Source: Rhodobacterales bacterium RIFCSPHIGHO2_02_FULL_62_130 (GTDB taxonomy: Bacteria; Pseudomonadota; Alphaproteobacteria; Rhodobacterales; Rhodobacteraceae). Taken from it: DNA of 64,000 nt. Both the position numbers and the translations under genes were made by a program. This document shows, in pieces, positions 15,839 to 24,962 of this stretch (the stretch's first letter is position 1; every line of letters begins with the position of its first letter). Under the pieces are notes generated by a model. The model was given only the letters and a program-made list of their open reading frames with translations, did not search any database and was not told where the DNA came from. The DNA is taken from positions 1-64,000 of the forward strand of contig MHZT01000005.1 in assembly GCA_001828855.1 (NCBI GenBank), given 5' to 3'.

Positions 15839-17446
15839 ATGGCAGAGTGGTGGCGCGGGTCTGTAACCTATCAGGTCTATCCCCGTTCGTTTCAGGACGA
15901 TAACGGCGACGGGATCGGCGATCTGTCGGGCATCACGCGGCGGCTGGATCATATCGCGGCGCTGGGTGTGGATGCGGTGTGGCTGTCGCCGTTCTTCACC
16001 TCGCCGATGCTGGATATGGGCTATGACGTGTCCGACTATAAGGACGTTGATCCCAGCTTTGGCACTTTGGCCGATTTCGATGCGCTGGTGGCCCGCGCGC
16101 ATGAACTGGGCCTGAAGATCATCATTGATCAGGTGCTGAACCATTCGTCCGACAAGCACCCGTTCTTCGCGCAAAGCCGCGCCAACCGCACCAATGACAA
16201 ATCCGACTGGTATATCTGGGTCGATCCGCGCCCCGATGGCACCCCGCCCTGCAACTGGCTGTCGGTGTTCGGCGGCCCCGCCTTTACGTGGGATGCGCGG
16301 CGCAAGCAGTATTACCTGCATTCCTTCCTGCCACAGCAGCCCGACTTCAACTATCGCAACCCCGATGTCGTCGATTACATGGAAGGCGTGCTGCGCTTCT
16401 GGTTGGATCGCGGGGTGGACGGGTTCCGGTTTGATACTGTGAATTATTTCTACAAGGACGCGCTGTTCCGCCATGACCCCGCCGATTTCAAGGTCAAGGA
16501 CCAGCCCGACGGCAACCCCTATTACATGCAGTATCACATCTTCTCGAAGAACCAGCCCGAGAATCTGGGCTGGATGGAGCGTATCCGTCGCGTGATGGAC
16601 GATTACGACGACCGCGCCACCGTGGGCGAGATGGGCGAGGCGCATCACGCCATCCGTATGATGGGCGACTACACCGCACCGGGGCGTCTGCATCAGTGCT
16701 ATAGTTTCGAGATGATGGGCTACGACTACTCGGCGGCCTTCTTCCGCAACAAGATCACCGAGTTTTTCACCGGCGCGCCGAATGGCTGGCCGATGTGGGC
16801 CTTCTCCAACCACGACGTGGTGCGACAGGTGTCGCGCTGGGCCAAGCATGGGGTGTCGCAGGACGCCTTGGCGCGGCAGGCGGGGGCGCTGTTGCTGTCA
16901 TTCCAAGGCTCTATCTGCCTGTGGCAGGGGGAAGAGTTGGGGCAGACCGATACGGAACTGGCGTTCGAGGAATTGACTGATCCGCAGGGGATCAACTTCT
17001 GGCCGGAACCGATTGGCCGCGACAACACCCGCACGCCGATGGTCTGGGATGGGTCGGCCAATGGCGGGTTCACGGGGGGCAATGTGAAGCCATGGTTGCC
17101 GGTCAAGGCACCGCAACTGGCGCGCAATGTGGCCAGCCAGCAGGGGGTGGCCGGTTCGGTTCTGGAAACCTATCGCGCGATGCTGGCCTTCCGGCGCGGG
17201 TCGAAGGCGCTGATCGAAGGGCGCACGCAGTTCTTTGATCTGCCCGAACCGATCCTTGGCTTTACCCGTGGCGATGACCTTTTGTGCCTGTTCAACCTGT
17301 CCCCCGATCCGGTTTCGGTCGATGTGGCAGGCGTAGGCGCGTTGGTTGGCCCTTCGCAAGCGGCGGAACTGGCGGGCGGTCAGGTAGAGTTGGGAGGCAA
17401 CGGCTTTGCTTTCCTGACAGCGACAGGGCCGGTTTCGGTCAAATGA
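15839..17446 (+). CDS. GH13 alpha-glucosidase / oligo-1,6-glucosidase
   Basis: 535-residue glycoside hydrolase of family 13. The (beta/alpha)8 catalytic barrel shows YQVYPRSFQDDNGDGIGDL at the start, the GH13 region DQVLNHSS, the nucleophile Asp199 in GFRFDTVN, the acid/base Glu264 in VGEMGE and the stabilising Asp325 in FSNHD. It hydrolyses terminal alpha-glucosidic bonds in maltose, isomaltose, trehalulose or sucrose-like sugars; the QVLNHSS type suggests small oligosaccharides. No signal peptide, so it is cytoplasmic and would need an importer, which is not in this window. The ribosome site is CGGAGGGTGAC. A 14-bp hairpin follows about 8 bp after the stop. Confidence 0.92.
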   Translation: MAEWWRGSVTYQVYPRSFQDDNGDGIGDLSGITRRLDHIAALGVDAVWLSPFFTSPMLDMGYDVSDYKDVDPSFGTLADFDALVARAHELGLKIIIDQVLNHSSDKHPFFAQSRANRTNDKSDWYIWVDPRPDGTPPCNWLSVFGGPAFTWDARRKQYYLHSFLPQQPDFNYRNPDVVDYMEGVLRFWLDRGVDGFRFDTVNYFYKDALFRHDPADFKVKDQPDGNPYYMQYHIFSKNQPENLGWMERIRRVMDDYDDRATVGEMGEAHHAIRMMGDYTAPGRLHQCYSFEMMGYDYSAAFFRNKITEFFTGAPNGWPMWAFSNHDVVRQVSRWAKHGVSQDALARQAGALLLSFQGSICLWQGEELGQTDTELAFEELTDPQGINFWPEPIGRDNTRTPMVWDGSANGGFTGGNVKPWLPVKAPQLARNVASQQGVAGSVLETYRAMLAFRRGSKALIEGRTQFFDLPEPILGFTRGDDLLCLFNLSPDPVSVDVAGVGALVGPSQAAELAGGQVELGGNGFAFLTATGPVSVK

Positions 17447-17453
17447 TCCCTGT

Positions 17454-17486
17454 CTGACGGCCTTTCGGGTAGCGAAGGGCCGTCAG
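17454..17486 (+). terminator. Hairpin downstream of the alpha-glucosidase
   Basis: CTGACGGCC and GGCCGTCAG form a perfect outer stem that continues inward through TTTCG/CGAAG. There is no T-run after it, so termination is plausible but not certain; it lies between two convergent genes. Confidence 0.55.
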
Positions 17487-17599
17487 CAATTGTGCAAGAA
17501 AGCCACCGTGGCAACCGGATTGTCTACCCGAACCATTCTGCCGACAGGTCTTGGTCGCTGCTCACTTAGCACGCATGTCAGGGCCGGATTGGCCAAGCG

Positions 17600-18451
17600 T
17601 CACAAGATCACCTGATGTTCGGCTTGGCCTTTGGCGATGCCTTCGGCCACAAAAACCTTGCCCGCGTTGGGGTATGCTGCGCGGGCGGTTGCGTCCATGC
17701 CCTCTTGGGCCGTGGTGACGACCAGTGCCGACAGGTTCGGGCCAGCAAATGCAGGGCAAGAGGTGTGCGGCGCATCAAACTCCACCGCGCGCAGGAAACT
17801 GCCGTCCGGCGCATAGGCCGCAACGCGCCCGGCGCCCCATTGCGCCAGCCACAATACACCTTCGGCGTCAATCACCGCACCATCGGGGTTCAGGCCAAGT
17901 GAAGTCAGATCAAGGAAGGTCTCTGGCATGCCTTTGGGCCAGCCGTCGGCATCCAATGCCACCCGCATCACATGACCTGTGACGGTATCCGAGAAATGCG
18001 CGAATGCCCCGCCTGCCGGAAAGCTGATCGAGTTCGGAATGGTCAGCCCCGCGAAAAGCTGCCGCAACTCGCCACGATAATAGCGATAGATCGCACCTGC
18101 GCCCGCCTCGGCCTTCTTGCCCATAGTGCCGATCCAGAAGCCGCCAAAAGGATCGGCACGACCATCGTTGGGACGGTTTTTCGGGTTGTCCTGTTCCAGC
18201 AGGCACAGGGTTTCGATTTCTTCGGAGTCCAGATCGAACAGGAACAAGTCCCGCTCTCCGGCGATCAGAAGGACATCCTCGGTTACCCAGCCTGCCGCCG
18301 AAACCAGTTCGGGAAAGCGCCATTCGCGCGGGCCATCAAGGTCTTGCGACAGAAGTTTCTGGTTCAGGATGTCGAACCAGAACATCTGTTTGCGGGCGGG
18401 ATGCCAGAGCGCGCCTTCGCCCAATTCGCAGCGGCGGTCGTCGAAGATCAT
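17600..18451 (-). CDS. SMP-30/gluconolactonase family sugar lactonase
   Basis: 283-residue six-bladed beta-propeller of the SMP-30/regucalcin/gluconolactonase family, with metal-ligand stretches GEGALWHP near the start, [18 protein letters not shown] in the middle and [11 protein letters not shown] later. It likely opens a sugar-acid lactone. Its ATG overlaps the TGA of dgoA as ATGA, so it is translationally coupled in the dgoK-dgoA-lactonase operon. That context suggests galactono- or related lactone as substrate, giving galactonate for the De Ley-Doudoroff route (inference). The dehydratase that would connect the steps is not in the window. Confidence 0.9.
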   Translation of the reverse strand: MIFDDRRCELGEGALWHPARKQMFWFDILNQKLLSQDLDGPREWRFPELVSAAGWVTEDVLLIAGERDLFLFDLDSEEIETLCLLEQDNPKNRPNDGRADPFGGFWIGTMGKKAEAGAGAIYRYYRGELRQLFAGLTIPNSISFPAGGAFAHFSDTVTGHVMRVALDADGWPKGMPETFLDLTSLGLNPDGAVIDAEGVLWLAQWGAGRVAAYAPDGSFLRAVEFDAPHTSCPAFAGPNLSALVVTTAQEGMDATARAAYPNAGKVFVAEGIAKGQAEHQVIL

Positions 18452-19053
18452 TTCACGGCCTCGTCATAGGCGGCGACAATGGCGGCGGCGCGGGTGGCGA
18501 CCTCGTCCACCGACAGGCCGGGGGTGTAAAGGGCGGTTCCGATGCCGAAGCCATCAGCCCCCGCCTTGATCCACTGACCGAAGTTCGAAGCGCCTGCACC
18601 GCCTACCGCATAAACCTGACACCCCTTTGGCAGCACGGCGCGGATCGCCTTTAGCCCGTCGGGGCCGATCAGGCTTGCGGGGAATATCTTCAGCCCGTCC
18701 GCGCCTGCCTTCAGGGCCGCGAAACATTCGGTCGGGGTCATCACACCGGGCCAGCTTTGCAGGCCCAGCGATTTGGTGGCTGCAATTACCTCGGCATCCG
18801 CGTTGGGCGACACGATCAGGGTGCCGCCCGCATCGGCCACCTCTTTCACATCGCGCACGGTCAACACAGTGCCAGCCCCGATCTGCGCGCGATGGCCAAA
18901 GGCCTTGGCCATTGCCGCGATGGAGGTCATCGGGTGCGGCGAGTTGAGCGGCACCTCGATACGGCTGATGCCTGCGGCGATCAGGGCTTCGGTCACGGGA
19001 ACGGCTTCGGACGGGGTAATGCCGCGCAGGATGGCGATCAGGGGGCGGGTCAT
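18448..19053 (-). CDS. dgoA: 2-dehydro-3-deoxy-6-phosphogalactonate aldolase
   Basis: 201-residue class I KDPG/KDPGal-type aldolase. The Schiff-base lysine is Lys122 in DGLKIFPAS, and the catalytic Glu is Glu33 in RIEVPLNSP. It cleaves 2-keto-3-deoxy-6-phosphogalactonate to pyruvate and glyceraldehyde 3-phosphate. KDPGal rather than KDPG is favoured by the LNSPHP motif and by direct coupling to dgoK: the dgoK stop and this start overlap as ATGA, and its own stop overlaps the lactonase start in the same way. Confidence 0.93.
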   Translation of the reverse strand: MTRPLIAILRGITPSEAVPVTEALIAAGISRIEVPLNSPHPMTSIAAMAKAFGHRAQIGAGTVLTVRDVKEVADAGGTLIVSPNADAEVIAATKSLGLQSWPGVMTPTECFAALKAGADGLKIFPASLIGPDGLKAIRAVLPKGCQVYAVGGAGASNFGQWIKAGADGFGIGTALYTPGLSVDEVATRAAAIVAAYDEAVK

Positions 19054-19961
19054 TGCGATACCTTTCCAAGCAGGCCGCGCGCTGTGGCAAGGCCGGATAA
19101 CGTGCAGGCTGTGGCGTCCAGAGTGCGGGCGGTCAGCCCTTGGGTTGCCAAGGCGCGGGCGTAGCTGTTGGTCAGGCTTTGCGCCCCGACCAAGACCACA
19201 TCCTGCCCCAGCCAATACGGACGTGCCGCAGCCAGTTCTATGCCGATCAGCAGGCCCGACAAGCGCGCGCGCGCTGCATCGGCGGTCAGCCCCGTCAGCA
19301 AACCTTCGGCGCGCAAGGTAAACAGGCGGGCGGCGATTTTTTCGGGGCGCGAGACGGCCTCGGACAGGCCTTCGTCAAAGGCGGTCTGATCCCAGCCGCC
19401 CCCCGCCATGCCGTGCCGCAGCACGGATTGCGTGGACAGCAGGGCAAACATTTCGCCTGTCATATAGGTTTGAAAGCTGACAACCTCGCCCGCCGAAATA
19501 TGCGCCCATTTCGAATGGGTGCCGGGCAGACAGATCACGCCATCGAAATCCCGCAGCAACGACAGCGCCCCCGCGATCTGGGTTTCCTCGCCGCGCATGA
19601 CATCGGCAGGCTTGGTTTGCGCCAGCCCCGGCACGATCCGCATGGCGATGCGCGGGTCATTGGTTGGCACGCTTTCCAAAGCGCCCGACGCTACGGGCAG
19701 GCAGGGAACGGCGCGGTAGGGTGCCTCATGCCAGCCCTGCCGCGCGCCCACCATGCCACAGGCTATCACCGGCGTTTGCCCAGCACCAAGCCAGCCGGAA
19801 ATCAGACGCAGCAGCGCCGGCTCGAACCGGTCCGGCGCAAGCTTGCCCATCCCGTCATCTGACACCGCCTCGGCCAGCACCCCGTCTGCGCCCATCGCCC
19901 AAGCGCGCAGGTTCGAGGTTCCCCAATCGACCGCAATCCAGTCCGGTTTCATCTGTGGCAT
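19050..19961 (-). CDS. dgoK: 2-dehydro-3-deoxygalactonokinase
   Basis: About 303 residues of the DgoK family (PF05035), with the sugar-kinase phosphate loop [10 protein letters not shown] at the N-terminus and [12 protein letters not shown] and [13 protein letters not shown] in the middle. It phosphorylates 2-keto-3-deoxygalactonate for the following aldolase. Two starts are possible, 19961 (MPQMKPDW) and 19952 (MKPDW); neither has a strong Shine-Dalgarno. The frame is open far upstream into the regulator's antisense strand but this is not coding. First gene of the operon, divergent from the IclR gene, with the palindromic operator about 106-132 bp upstream. Confidence 0.9.
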   Translation of the reverse strand: MPQMKPDWIAVDWGTSNLRAWAMGADGVLAEAVSDDGMGKLAPDRFEPALLRLISGWLGAGQTPVIACGMVGARQGWHEAPYRAVPCLPVASGALESVPTNDPRIAMRIVPGLAQTKPADVMRGEETQIAGALSLLRDFDGVICLPGTHSKWAHISAGEVVSFQTYMTGEMFALLSTQSVLRHGMAGGGWDQTAFDEGLSEAVSRPEKIAARLFTLRAEGLLTGLTADAARARLSGLLIGIELAAARPYWLGQDVVLVGAQSLTNSYARALATQGLTARTLDATACTLSGLATARGLLGKVSQ

Positions 19962-20010
19962 GCGCGGGGGCTTTCGTTCGAAGCGGTGGTGCGTGGCATT
20001 GGCGGCAGAG

Positions 20011-20042
20011 CCTCCGGCGGGAGTATTTGGACCAAGATGAAA
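20011..20042 (+). repeat. 32-base dispersed intergenic element, identical to 7230-7261
   Basis: Begins CCTCCGGCGGGAGTATTTGG and ends ACCAAGATGAAA. All 32 bases match the copy at 7230-7261; shorter relatives lie at 57016-57038, 7110-7143 and 2727-2757. It lies in the divergent dgoK/IclR gap, next to the operator. Confidence 0.8.
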
Positions 20043-20066
20043 TCCGGCGCTTGATTTTCTGGTTTC

Positions 20067-20093
20067 ATTATGTGGAACTTTGTTCTGTATAAT
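20067..20093. promoter_or_regulatory. Candidate IclR-family operator between dgoK and its regulator
   Basis: An interrupted 27-bp dyad: ATTAT-GTG-GAAC, central TTT, GTTC-TGT-ATAAT. Nine of twelve positions per arm are complementary, with mismatches only in the three-base spacer of each arm. It lies in the divergent gap, 55 bp before the IclR start, the position expected for a site controlling both transcripts. Confidence 0.65.
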
Positions 20094-20147
20094 GGGAATA
20101 GTGCGGCGGTTCTGCAGGGCTGTCAACCTTTGGGGCAGGGGGGCGTG

Positions 20148-20930
20148 ATGAAACAGGGGGATGGTGTGGACGGCACGGTCGGCAAGGCGTTTGATGTATT
20201 GGACCAAGTGGCGGTTGCAGGCAGGCCGGTGCGCTTTGCCGAATTGCTGGAGGGGAGCGCCTATCCGAAAGCCACGCTTTACCGTCTGCTGCAAACCCTG
20301 ACGCGGCAGGGCATGTTGGCGCTTGACCCCGATCTTGGCACCTATGCGCCGGGCATGCGACTGGTGCGGCTGGCGCATGTGGCTTGGGCGCAAAGCTCGC
20401 TTGCGCCTTTGGCGCGGCCGATGCTGGACCGGCTTGCGGTGCAAACCGGAGAGACAGTGCATCTGGCACAGTTGGATCAGGGGCAGGTTCTGTATGTGGA
20501 CAAGCGCCACGCTGCGCGACCGGTCGAGATGTTTTCCTCGGCGGGCAAGGTGGGGCCAGCCTATTGCACGGGGGTGGGCAAGGCGATGCTGGCCCATCTG
20601 CCGGATGCCGCGCTGGAGGATGCCTTGGCGCGACAGTCGTTCCATCGGTTTACCGCAACCACGCTGGATACGCCGCAGGCCCTGAAAGCCGAGTTGCGGG
20701 CGATCCGCGCAAATGGTCATGCCTATGACCGCGAGGAACACGAGGCGGGAATCATTTGTATCGCCGCACCGATCCTGTCGCAGGCGGGGCGGGTGTTGGG
20801 CGCGGTTTCGGTAACCACCACCACCGCGCACAGCGATCTTGCGGGGCTTGACCGCTGGGCCGCGCCGATCAAACAGACAGCGGCGGCGATTGCGACCGCA
20901 GCCGAGGGCTGGCAGTTTCCGCAGCCCTAG
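20148..20930 (+). CDS. IclR-family transcriptional regulator of the galactonate operon
   Basis: 260 residues from ATG 20148 (MKQGDGVDGTVGKAFDVLD), preceded by GGCAGGGGGGCGTG. The N-terminal winged helix spans about residues 12-70 (KAFDVLDQVAVAGRPVRF, KATLYRLLQTLTRQGML), and the C-terminal IclR effector-binding domain follows (VGPAYCTGVGKAMLAHL, EEHEAGIICIAAPI, VTTTTAHS). It is expected to repress the divergent dgoK-dgoA-lactonase operon until a keto-deoxy sugar acid binds; this is inferred from position. The upstream frame from 20070 would start inside the operator and is rejected. Converges on trhO with 9 bp between the stops. Confidence 0.9.
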   Translation: MKQGDGVDGTVGKAFDVLDQVAVAGRPVRFAELLEGSAYPKATLYRLLQTLTRQGMLALDPDLGTYAPGMRLVRLAHVAWAQSSLAPLARPMLDRLAVQTGETVHLAQLDQGQVLYVDKRHAARPVEMFSSAGKVGPAYCTGVGKAMLAHLPDAALEDALARQSFHRFTATTLDTPQALKAELRAIRANGHAYDREEHEAGIICIAAPILSQAGRVLGAVSVTTTTAHSDLAGLDRWAAPIKQTAAAIATAAEGWQFPQP

Positions 20931-20939
20931 AGGCGCGCC

Positions 20940-21842
20940 TTAATCGGAAAAGTGCGGCACGCCCCGCGCTTCGGCCAGATCCATCTGGCGCTGACGCTCG
21001 CGGAAGCGCTGGCGGTCGGCCTCGGAATATTCGCCAGCGCAATGATGGCAGCACGCGCCGCGTTCATATTCGGGGCGCAGTTTGTCGGCGGGGCTGATCG
21101 GGCGCCGGCAGGCATGGCAACTGTCATAATCGCCCGGAACCAGCCCATGCCCGACCGAGATGCGGCCATCGAACACATAGCATTCACCGTTCCACAGGCT
21201 TTGACCGGCAGGAACCTCTTCAAGATATTTCAGGATGCCGCCCTTGAGGTGGTAAACCTCGTTGATGCCCTGACCCAGCAGAAAGTTCGTCGATTTCTCG
21301 CAGCGGATACCGCCGGTGCAGAACATGGCGATACGCTTGCCGCGATAGTCGTCCTTATGCGCCTCCCACCATGCGGGGAAATCGCGGAAGGTGCGGATAT
21401 CGGGATCGACAGCACCTTCAAATGTGCCAATGCCAACCTCGTAATCATTGCGCGTGTCGATCAGGGCCACATCCGGCTCTGAGATCAGCGCGTTCCAGTC
21501 CTGTGGCGCGACATAAGACCCGACGCGCGCCAGCGGATCGACATCGGGCTGCCCCATCGTCACGATCTCACGCTTGAGTTTGACCTTCATCCGGCCAAAG
21601 GGCATCGCCTGCGCTGTGCTTTCCTTATGCTCCAGCCCGCCACAGTCTGGAAGCGCGCGCAGGTGGGCCAGCACGGCATCAATCCCCTCACGCGGGCCGG
21701 CAATAGTGCCGTTGATGCCTTCGTTGGCCAGAAGGAGCGACCCTTTGACCCCCGCCGACTGGCACAGCGCCAGCAAAGGCGCGCGCAGGGCGGCGGGATC
21801 GGGGAAGCGGGTGAAGTGGTATAGGGCGGCTACGATCAACAT
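20940..21842 (-). CDS. trhO: tRNA uridine(34) hydroxylase, rhodanese-type
   Basis: 300 residues of the YceA/TrhO family. An N-terminal ferredoxin-like UPF0176 domain (YHFTRFPDP, LLANEGINGTIAG) precedes a rhodanese domain with the active-site loop CTGGIRCEK, Cys175 being the catalytic cysteine. The C-terminus has a Cys-rich zinc-like segment (CHACRRP, GACCHHC). TrhO uses prephenate-independent O2-dependent hydroxylation of U34 in certain tRNAs to form ho5U. It stands alone, facing the IclR gene and divergent from pncA. Confidence 0.93.
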   Translation of the reverse strand: MLIVAALYHFTRFPDPAALRAPLLALCQSAGVKGSLLLANEGINGTIAGPREGIDAVLAHLRALPDCGGLEHKESTAQAMPFGRMKVKLKREIVTMGQPDVDPLARVGSYVAPQDWNALISEPDVALIDTRNDYEVGIGTFEGAVDPDIRTFRDFPAWWEAHKDDYRGKRIAMFCTGGIRCEKSTNFLLGQGINEVYHLKGGILKYLEEVPAGQSLWNGECYVFDGRISVGHGLVPGDYDSCHACRRPISPADKLRPEYERGACCHHCAGEYSEADRQRFRERQRQMDLAEARGVPHFSD

Positions 21843-21959
21843 GGTATGGCTTTACGAAATTGCGGCGTGCGGGGCAAGTTGACAGGCTGTCTCAGGTCTG
21901 CGGTTGACCGGCGGGAGCCGCTTCCTTACCCATTGACGCAGCCAAGAACGGAGACCCGC

Positions 21960-22568
21960 ATGCGCCCCGCAACCGAAGCCCTGATCGTGATCGACGTGCA
22001 GAATGATTTCTGCCCCGGTGGGGCGCTGGCCGTGGCGGGGGGCGATGCGATCATTCCGGCTATCAATGCGCGGATGGCGGAATTTCCGGTGGTGGTGCTT
22101 ACGCAGGATTGGCACCCCGCAAATCACGCCTCTTTTGCCGCCAACCACGCGGGTGCGGCTGCGTTTTCCACCACCGAAATGCCCTATGGCACGCAGGTGC
22201 TTTGGCCGACCCATTGCGTGCAAGGCACTGAGGGCGCTGCCTTTCATACCGATCTTGCGACCGATCCGGCGCATCTGGTCATCCGCAAGGGCTTTCGCGC
22301 CGATATCGACAGCTATTCAGCCTTTTTTGAGAATGACCGGACCACCCCGACGGGGCTTGACGGATACCTGCGCGCGCGGGGTGTTTCGAGTGTTACGCTT
22401 GTGGGGCTGGCGACCGATTTTTGTGTTGCCTATTCTGCGCTGGATGCCGCGCGTCTGGGTTTTGCGGTAACCGTGTCGGAGTCTGCGTGCCGCGCGATTA
22501 ATCTGAACGGATCATTGGCGCAGGCCAAGGCGCAATGTCTGGCGGCGGGTGTCGTCTGGAAAATCTGA
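21960..22568 (+). CDS. pncA: Nicotinamidase (pyrazinamidase)
   Basis: 202-residue cysteine hydrolase of the isochorismatase fold. The catalytic triad is visible as Asp12 (IDVQNDF), Lys110 (VIRKGF) and Cys155 (ATDFCVAY); metal ligands Asp50, His52 and His85 (QDWHP, WPTHCVQG) are intact. It converts nicotinamide to nicotinate for NAD salvage. The start follows AACGGAGACCCGC. It is followed by a histidine kinase and then pncB, the enzyme that uses its product, so the three genes are probably one transcription unit. Confidence 0.95.
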   Translation: MRPATEALIVIDVQNDFCPGGALAVAGGDAIIPAINARMAEFPVVVLTQDWHPANHASFAANHAGAAAFSTTEMPYGTQVLWPTHCVQGTEGAAFHTDLATDPAHLVIRKGFRADIDSYSAFFENDRTTPTGLDGYLRARGVSSVTLVGLATDFCVAYSALDAARLGFAVTVSESACRAINLNGSLAQAKAQCLAAGVVWKI

Positions 22569-22634
22569 GCCTGCTTACCAAAGCTTAATCCTTGCCTTGT
22601 AGCCTGCCGGTGAAAAGGCAAGGAGCCTTCGACC

Positions 22635-24962
22635 ATGCAAGCAGGCGCGACTGGCGCAGTGGGCCAATTCATCGCCCGTAACAGCCCCGACGGGCTATTC
22701 CTGCGCTATGCGCGCGGGCGGGCCAAAGGCTTTGCCATGCGTCAGACCATGACTGTGATGGGGGCTTTGACGATCGCCGTCCTCGGCTCGGCGACTTTGG
22801 GGGCCTTGGCCGCAGGCATGGCATTGCTGGGCGAGGCCGTGGATTGCATCGTCTTGCTTCGCCTGTCGCAACTTTATCAGGGACGGCCGGTCCCCACCCG
22901 CGCGCGGATTCTTTCGGTTATCACGGCCTTGGTGCAGGCATCGACGATTGCTGGATGCGTCGCCCTGTGCTGGCGGCTTATCCCACTGACTGAGGCGCGA
23001 TTTTTTGCCGCCGCTTTCCTGATGTCTGCGGGTATCAATGCGGGTCTGGTCCGCCACTTCTTTCCCGCAGGCGCGATAGCCAGATTATCCGTCTATGCGG
23101 CAACTGCCGTCGCTATGGTGGCGCAAGATATCGCTGCGGGCGCCGGTTTTGGCGGATGGTTTTTTCTGATTGCGGTCGGCATCATGGGCTACACCACCAC
23201 GCTGTTTATCGGCGCGGTTGAGCGTGGTCAGGCCGAACGGTTGCGCTTTGAAAAGGCCTTGCTGGCCGAGCAGGCCGAGTTGGAGGCCTCGCGGCACGCT
23301 CTGGCCGAGGCCGCCCGAAAGGCGGAACGACTGGCGCTCGTGGCACGGCATGCCAATGACAGTGTGGTGTTCACGGCACCCGATGGCCGGATCGAATGGG
23401 TGAATGAGGCGTTTTCCCGCGTTACCGGCTATAGTTTCGACGAGGCGGTCGGGGCCAATCCAACCGATATTTTGAACGGGCCTGAAACGTCAGATCAATC
23501 CATGGAGCAACTGACCCGCGCGCGGGCTGCCGGTGTTCCCTGTCGCGTGGAAATCCAGAACCGCACCAAGGATGGCCGGAAGGTCTGGATGGAAATTTCA
23601 ATGAATCCGGTGCTGAATCCCGATGGCTCGCCCGCGGTTTTCATCGCGGTCGAACGGGATATCACCCAAGCCAAAGCGCATGAGGCCGAACTTGCACAGG
23701 CGCGCGTCGCTGCCGAAGTGGCCGCGCAAGCGAAATCGCAGTTTCTGGCCACCATGAGCCACGAAATCCGCACGCCGATGAATGGCGTGATCGGCGTCGC
23801 GGAGTTGCTTGAAGAAACCGCGCTGGACTCCGTGCAAAAGCAATATGTCGGCACGATCATCGACTCTGGCCGCGCCCTTCTGACCATTATCAATGATGTG
23901 CTGGACCTGTCGAAGCTGCAGGCGGGCAAGGCCGATCTTCTGGATGAACCCTTTTCAATATCAACTTGCGTGCTGCGCGCACTGGATCTTTTGCGGCCCA
24001 CGGCGCAGAAAAAAGGGCTGGATTTGCGCGCCTGCGTCCCGGACGATCTTCCCCTGCATCGCGGCGATGCAGGGCGCTTGCGACAAGTTTTGCTGAATTT
24101 ATTGGGAAATGCCGTAAAGTTCACCATGCAGGGCCATGTTGAGGCTGTCATTTCGATCCAGCCGAAAGGCCAGAGTGACTGTATCAAAATCGCCATTTCC
24201 GACACAGGCATCGGCATCGCCGCAGACCGGATCGGGCAGGTGTTCGACAGTTTCACCCAAGCCGACAGTGCGATTGCGCGTCAATTCGGTGGCACCGGCC
24301 TTGGGCTAACCATTTCGCGCCTGCTGGCCCAGCAAATGGGGGGTGATATTGCCGTGGCATCGGTTCCGGCCAAGGGATCGGTCTTTACCATCACGTTGCG
24401 ATTGCCGCGCGCGGGCATGGCTCAAGACGCCGGTCTTGATCTGCGAAAAGCGGCGCCGCGCACCCGGCTTCGCTTGCTTGTCGCCGAAGACAACCGAACC
24501 AATATGCTTATAGCGCGCAAGATTCTGGAGCGGTCTGTCGCGGGCCTTGTCGAGGCTGCCAATGGGGCTTTGGCAGTTTCGGCCTATCGCGCTGCACCGC
24601 CTGATCTGGTGCTTATGGATGTCTCTATGCCCGAAATGGATGGCCACACCGCCACCCGCAAAATCCGTCAGTTCGAGTCGGATTCAGGCCTGCCCCGTTG
24701 TCCGATTTTTGCGCTGACCGCCTATACCTCTGCTGATGAACTGGCGCGCTGTTTGGCGGCTGGAATGGATGGTTTGCTGACCAAACCACTGGTCCGGGCC
24801 GAGTTGTACGCATTGCTGGAACGCGTCGCACAAGACCCGCCCTTTGACCTTTGCCCGGACAATGCCGTAGACAGGGTGTCAAATGGAGGGCCGACATGGT
24901 CGACATCGCCACGCGCGTCTGGAACCACAAGTGGAAGATCGATCCGATCGTCCGCTCTCTGA
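22635..24962 (+). CDS. Membrane-bound hybrid histidine kinase with PAS and receiver domains
   Basis: 775 residues, start preceded by AAGGAG. Five to six hydrophobic segments fill residues about 38-205, a coiled coil follows to about 245, then a PAS domain (HANDSVVFTAPDGRIEWVNE, about 240-355), HisKA with phospho-acceptor His376 in MSHEIRTPMNG, an HATPase_c with NLLGNAVKF, DTGIGI and GGTGLGL, and a receiver with Asp662 (LMDVSMPEMDG). No Hpt or output domain is present, so a separate phosphotransfer protein is needed. The last 67 bases overlap the start of pncB in another frame; the Ser/Thr/Arg-rich tail (TWSTSPRASG) is the product of that overlap. The sensed signal is unknown. Confidence 0.9.
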   Translation: MQAGATGAVGQFIARNSPDGLFLRYARGRAKGFAMRQTMTVMGALTIAVLGSATLGALAAGMALLGEAVDCIVLLRLSQLYQGRPVPTRARILSVITALVQASTIAGCVALCWRLIPLTEARFFAAAFLMSAGINAGLVRHFFPAGAIARLSVYAATAVAMVAQDIAAGAGFGGWFFLIAVGIMGYTTTLFIGAVERGQAERLRFEKALLAEQAELEASRHALAEAARKAERLALVARHANDSVVFTAPDGRIEWVNEAFSRVTGYSFDEAVGANPTDILNGPETSDQSMEQLTRARAAGVPCRVEIQNRTKDGRKVWMEISMNPVLNPDGSPAVFIAVERDITQAKAHEAELAQARVAAEVAAQAKSQFLATMSHEIRTPMNGVIGVAELLEETALDSVQKQYVGTIIDSGRALLTIINDVLDLSKLQAGKADLLDEPFSISTCVLRALDLLRPTAQKKGLDLRACVPDDLPLHRGDAGRLRQVLLNLLGNAVKFTMQGHVEAVISIQPKGQSDCIKIAISDTGIGIAADRIGQVFDSFTQADSAIARQFGGTGLGLTISRLLAQQMGGDIAVASVPAKGSVFTITLRLPRAGMAQDAGLDLRKAAPRTRLRLLVAEDNRTNMLIARKILERSVAGLVEAANGALAVSAYRAAPPDLVLMDVSMPEMDGHTATRKIRQFESDSGLPRCPIFALTAYTSADELARCLAAGMDGLLTKPLVRAELYALLERVAQDPPFDLCPDNAVDRVSNGGPTWSTSPRASGTTSGRSIRSSAL

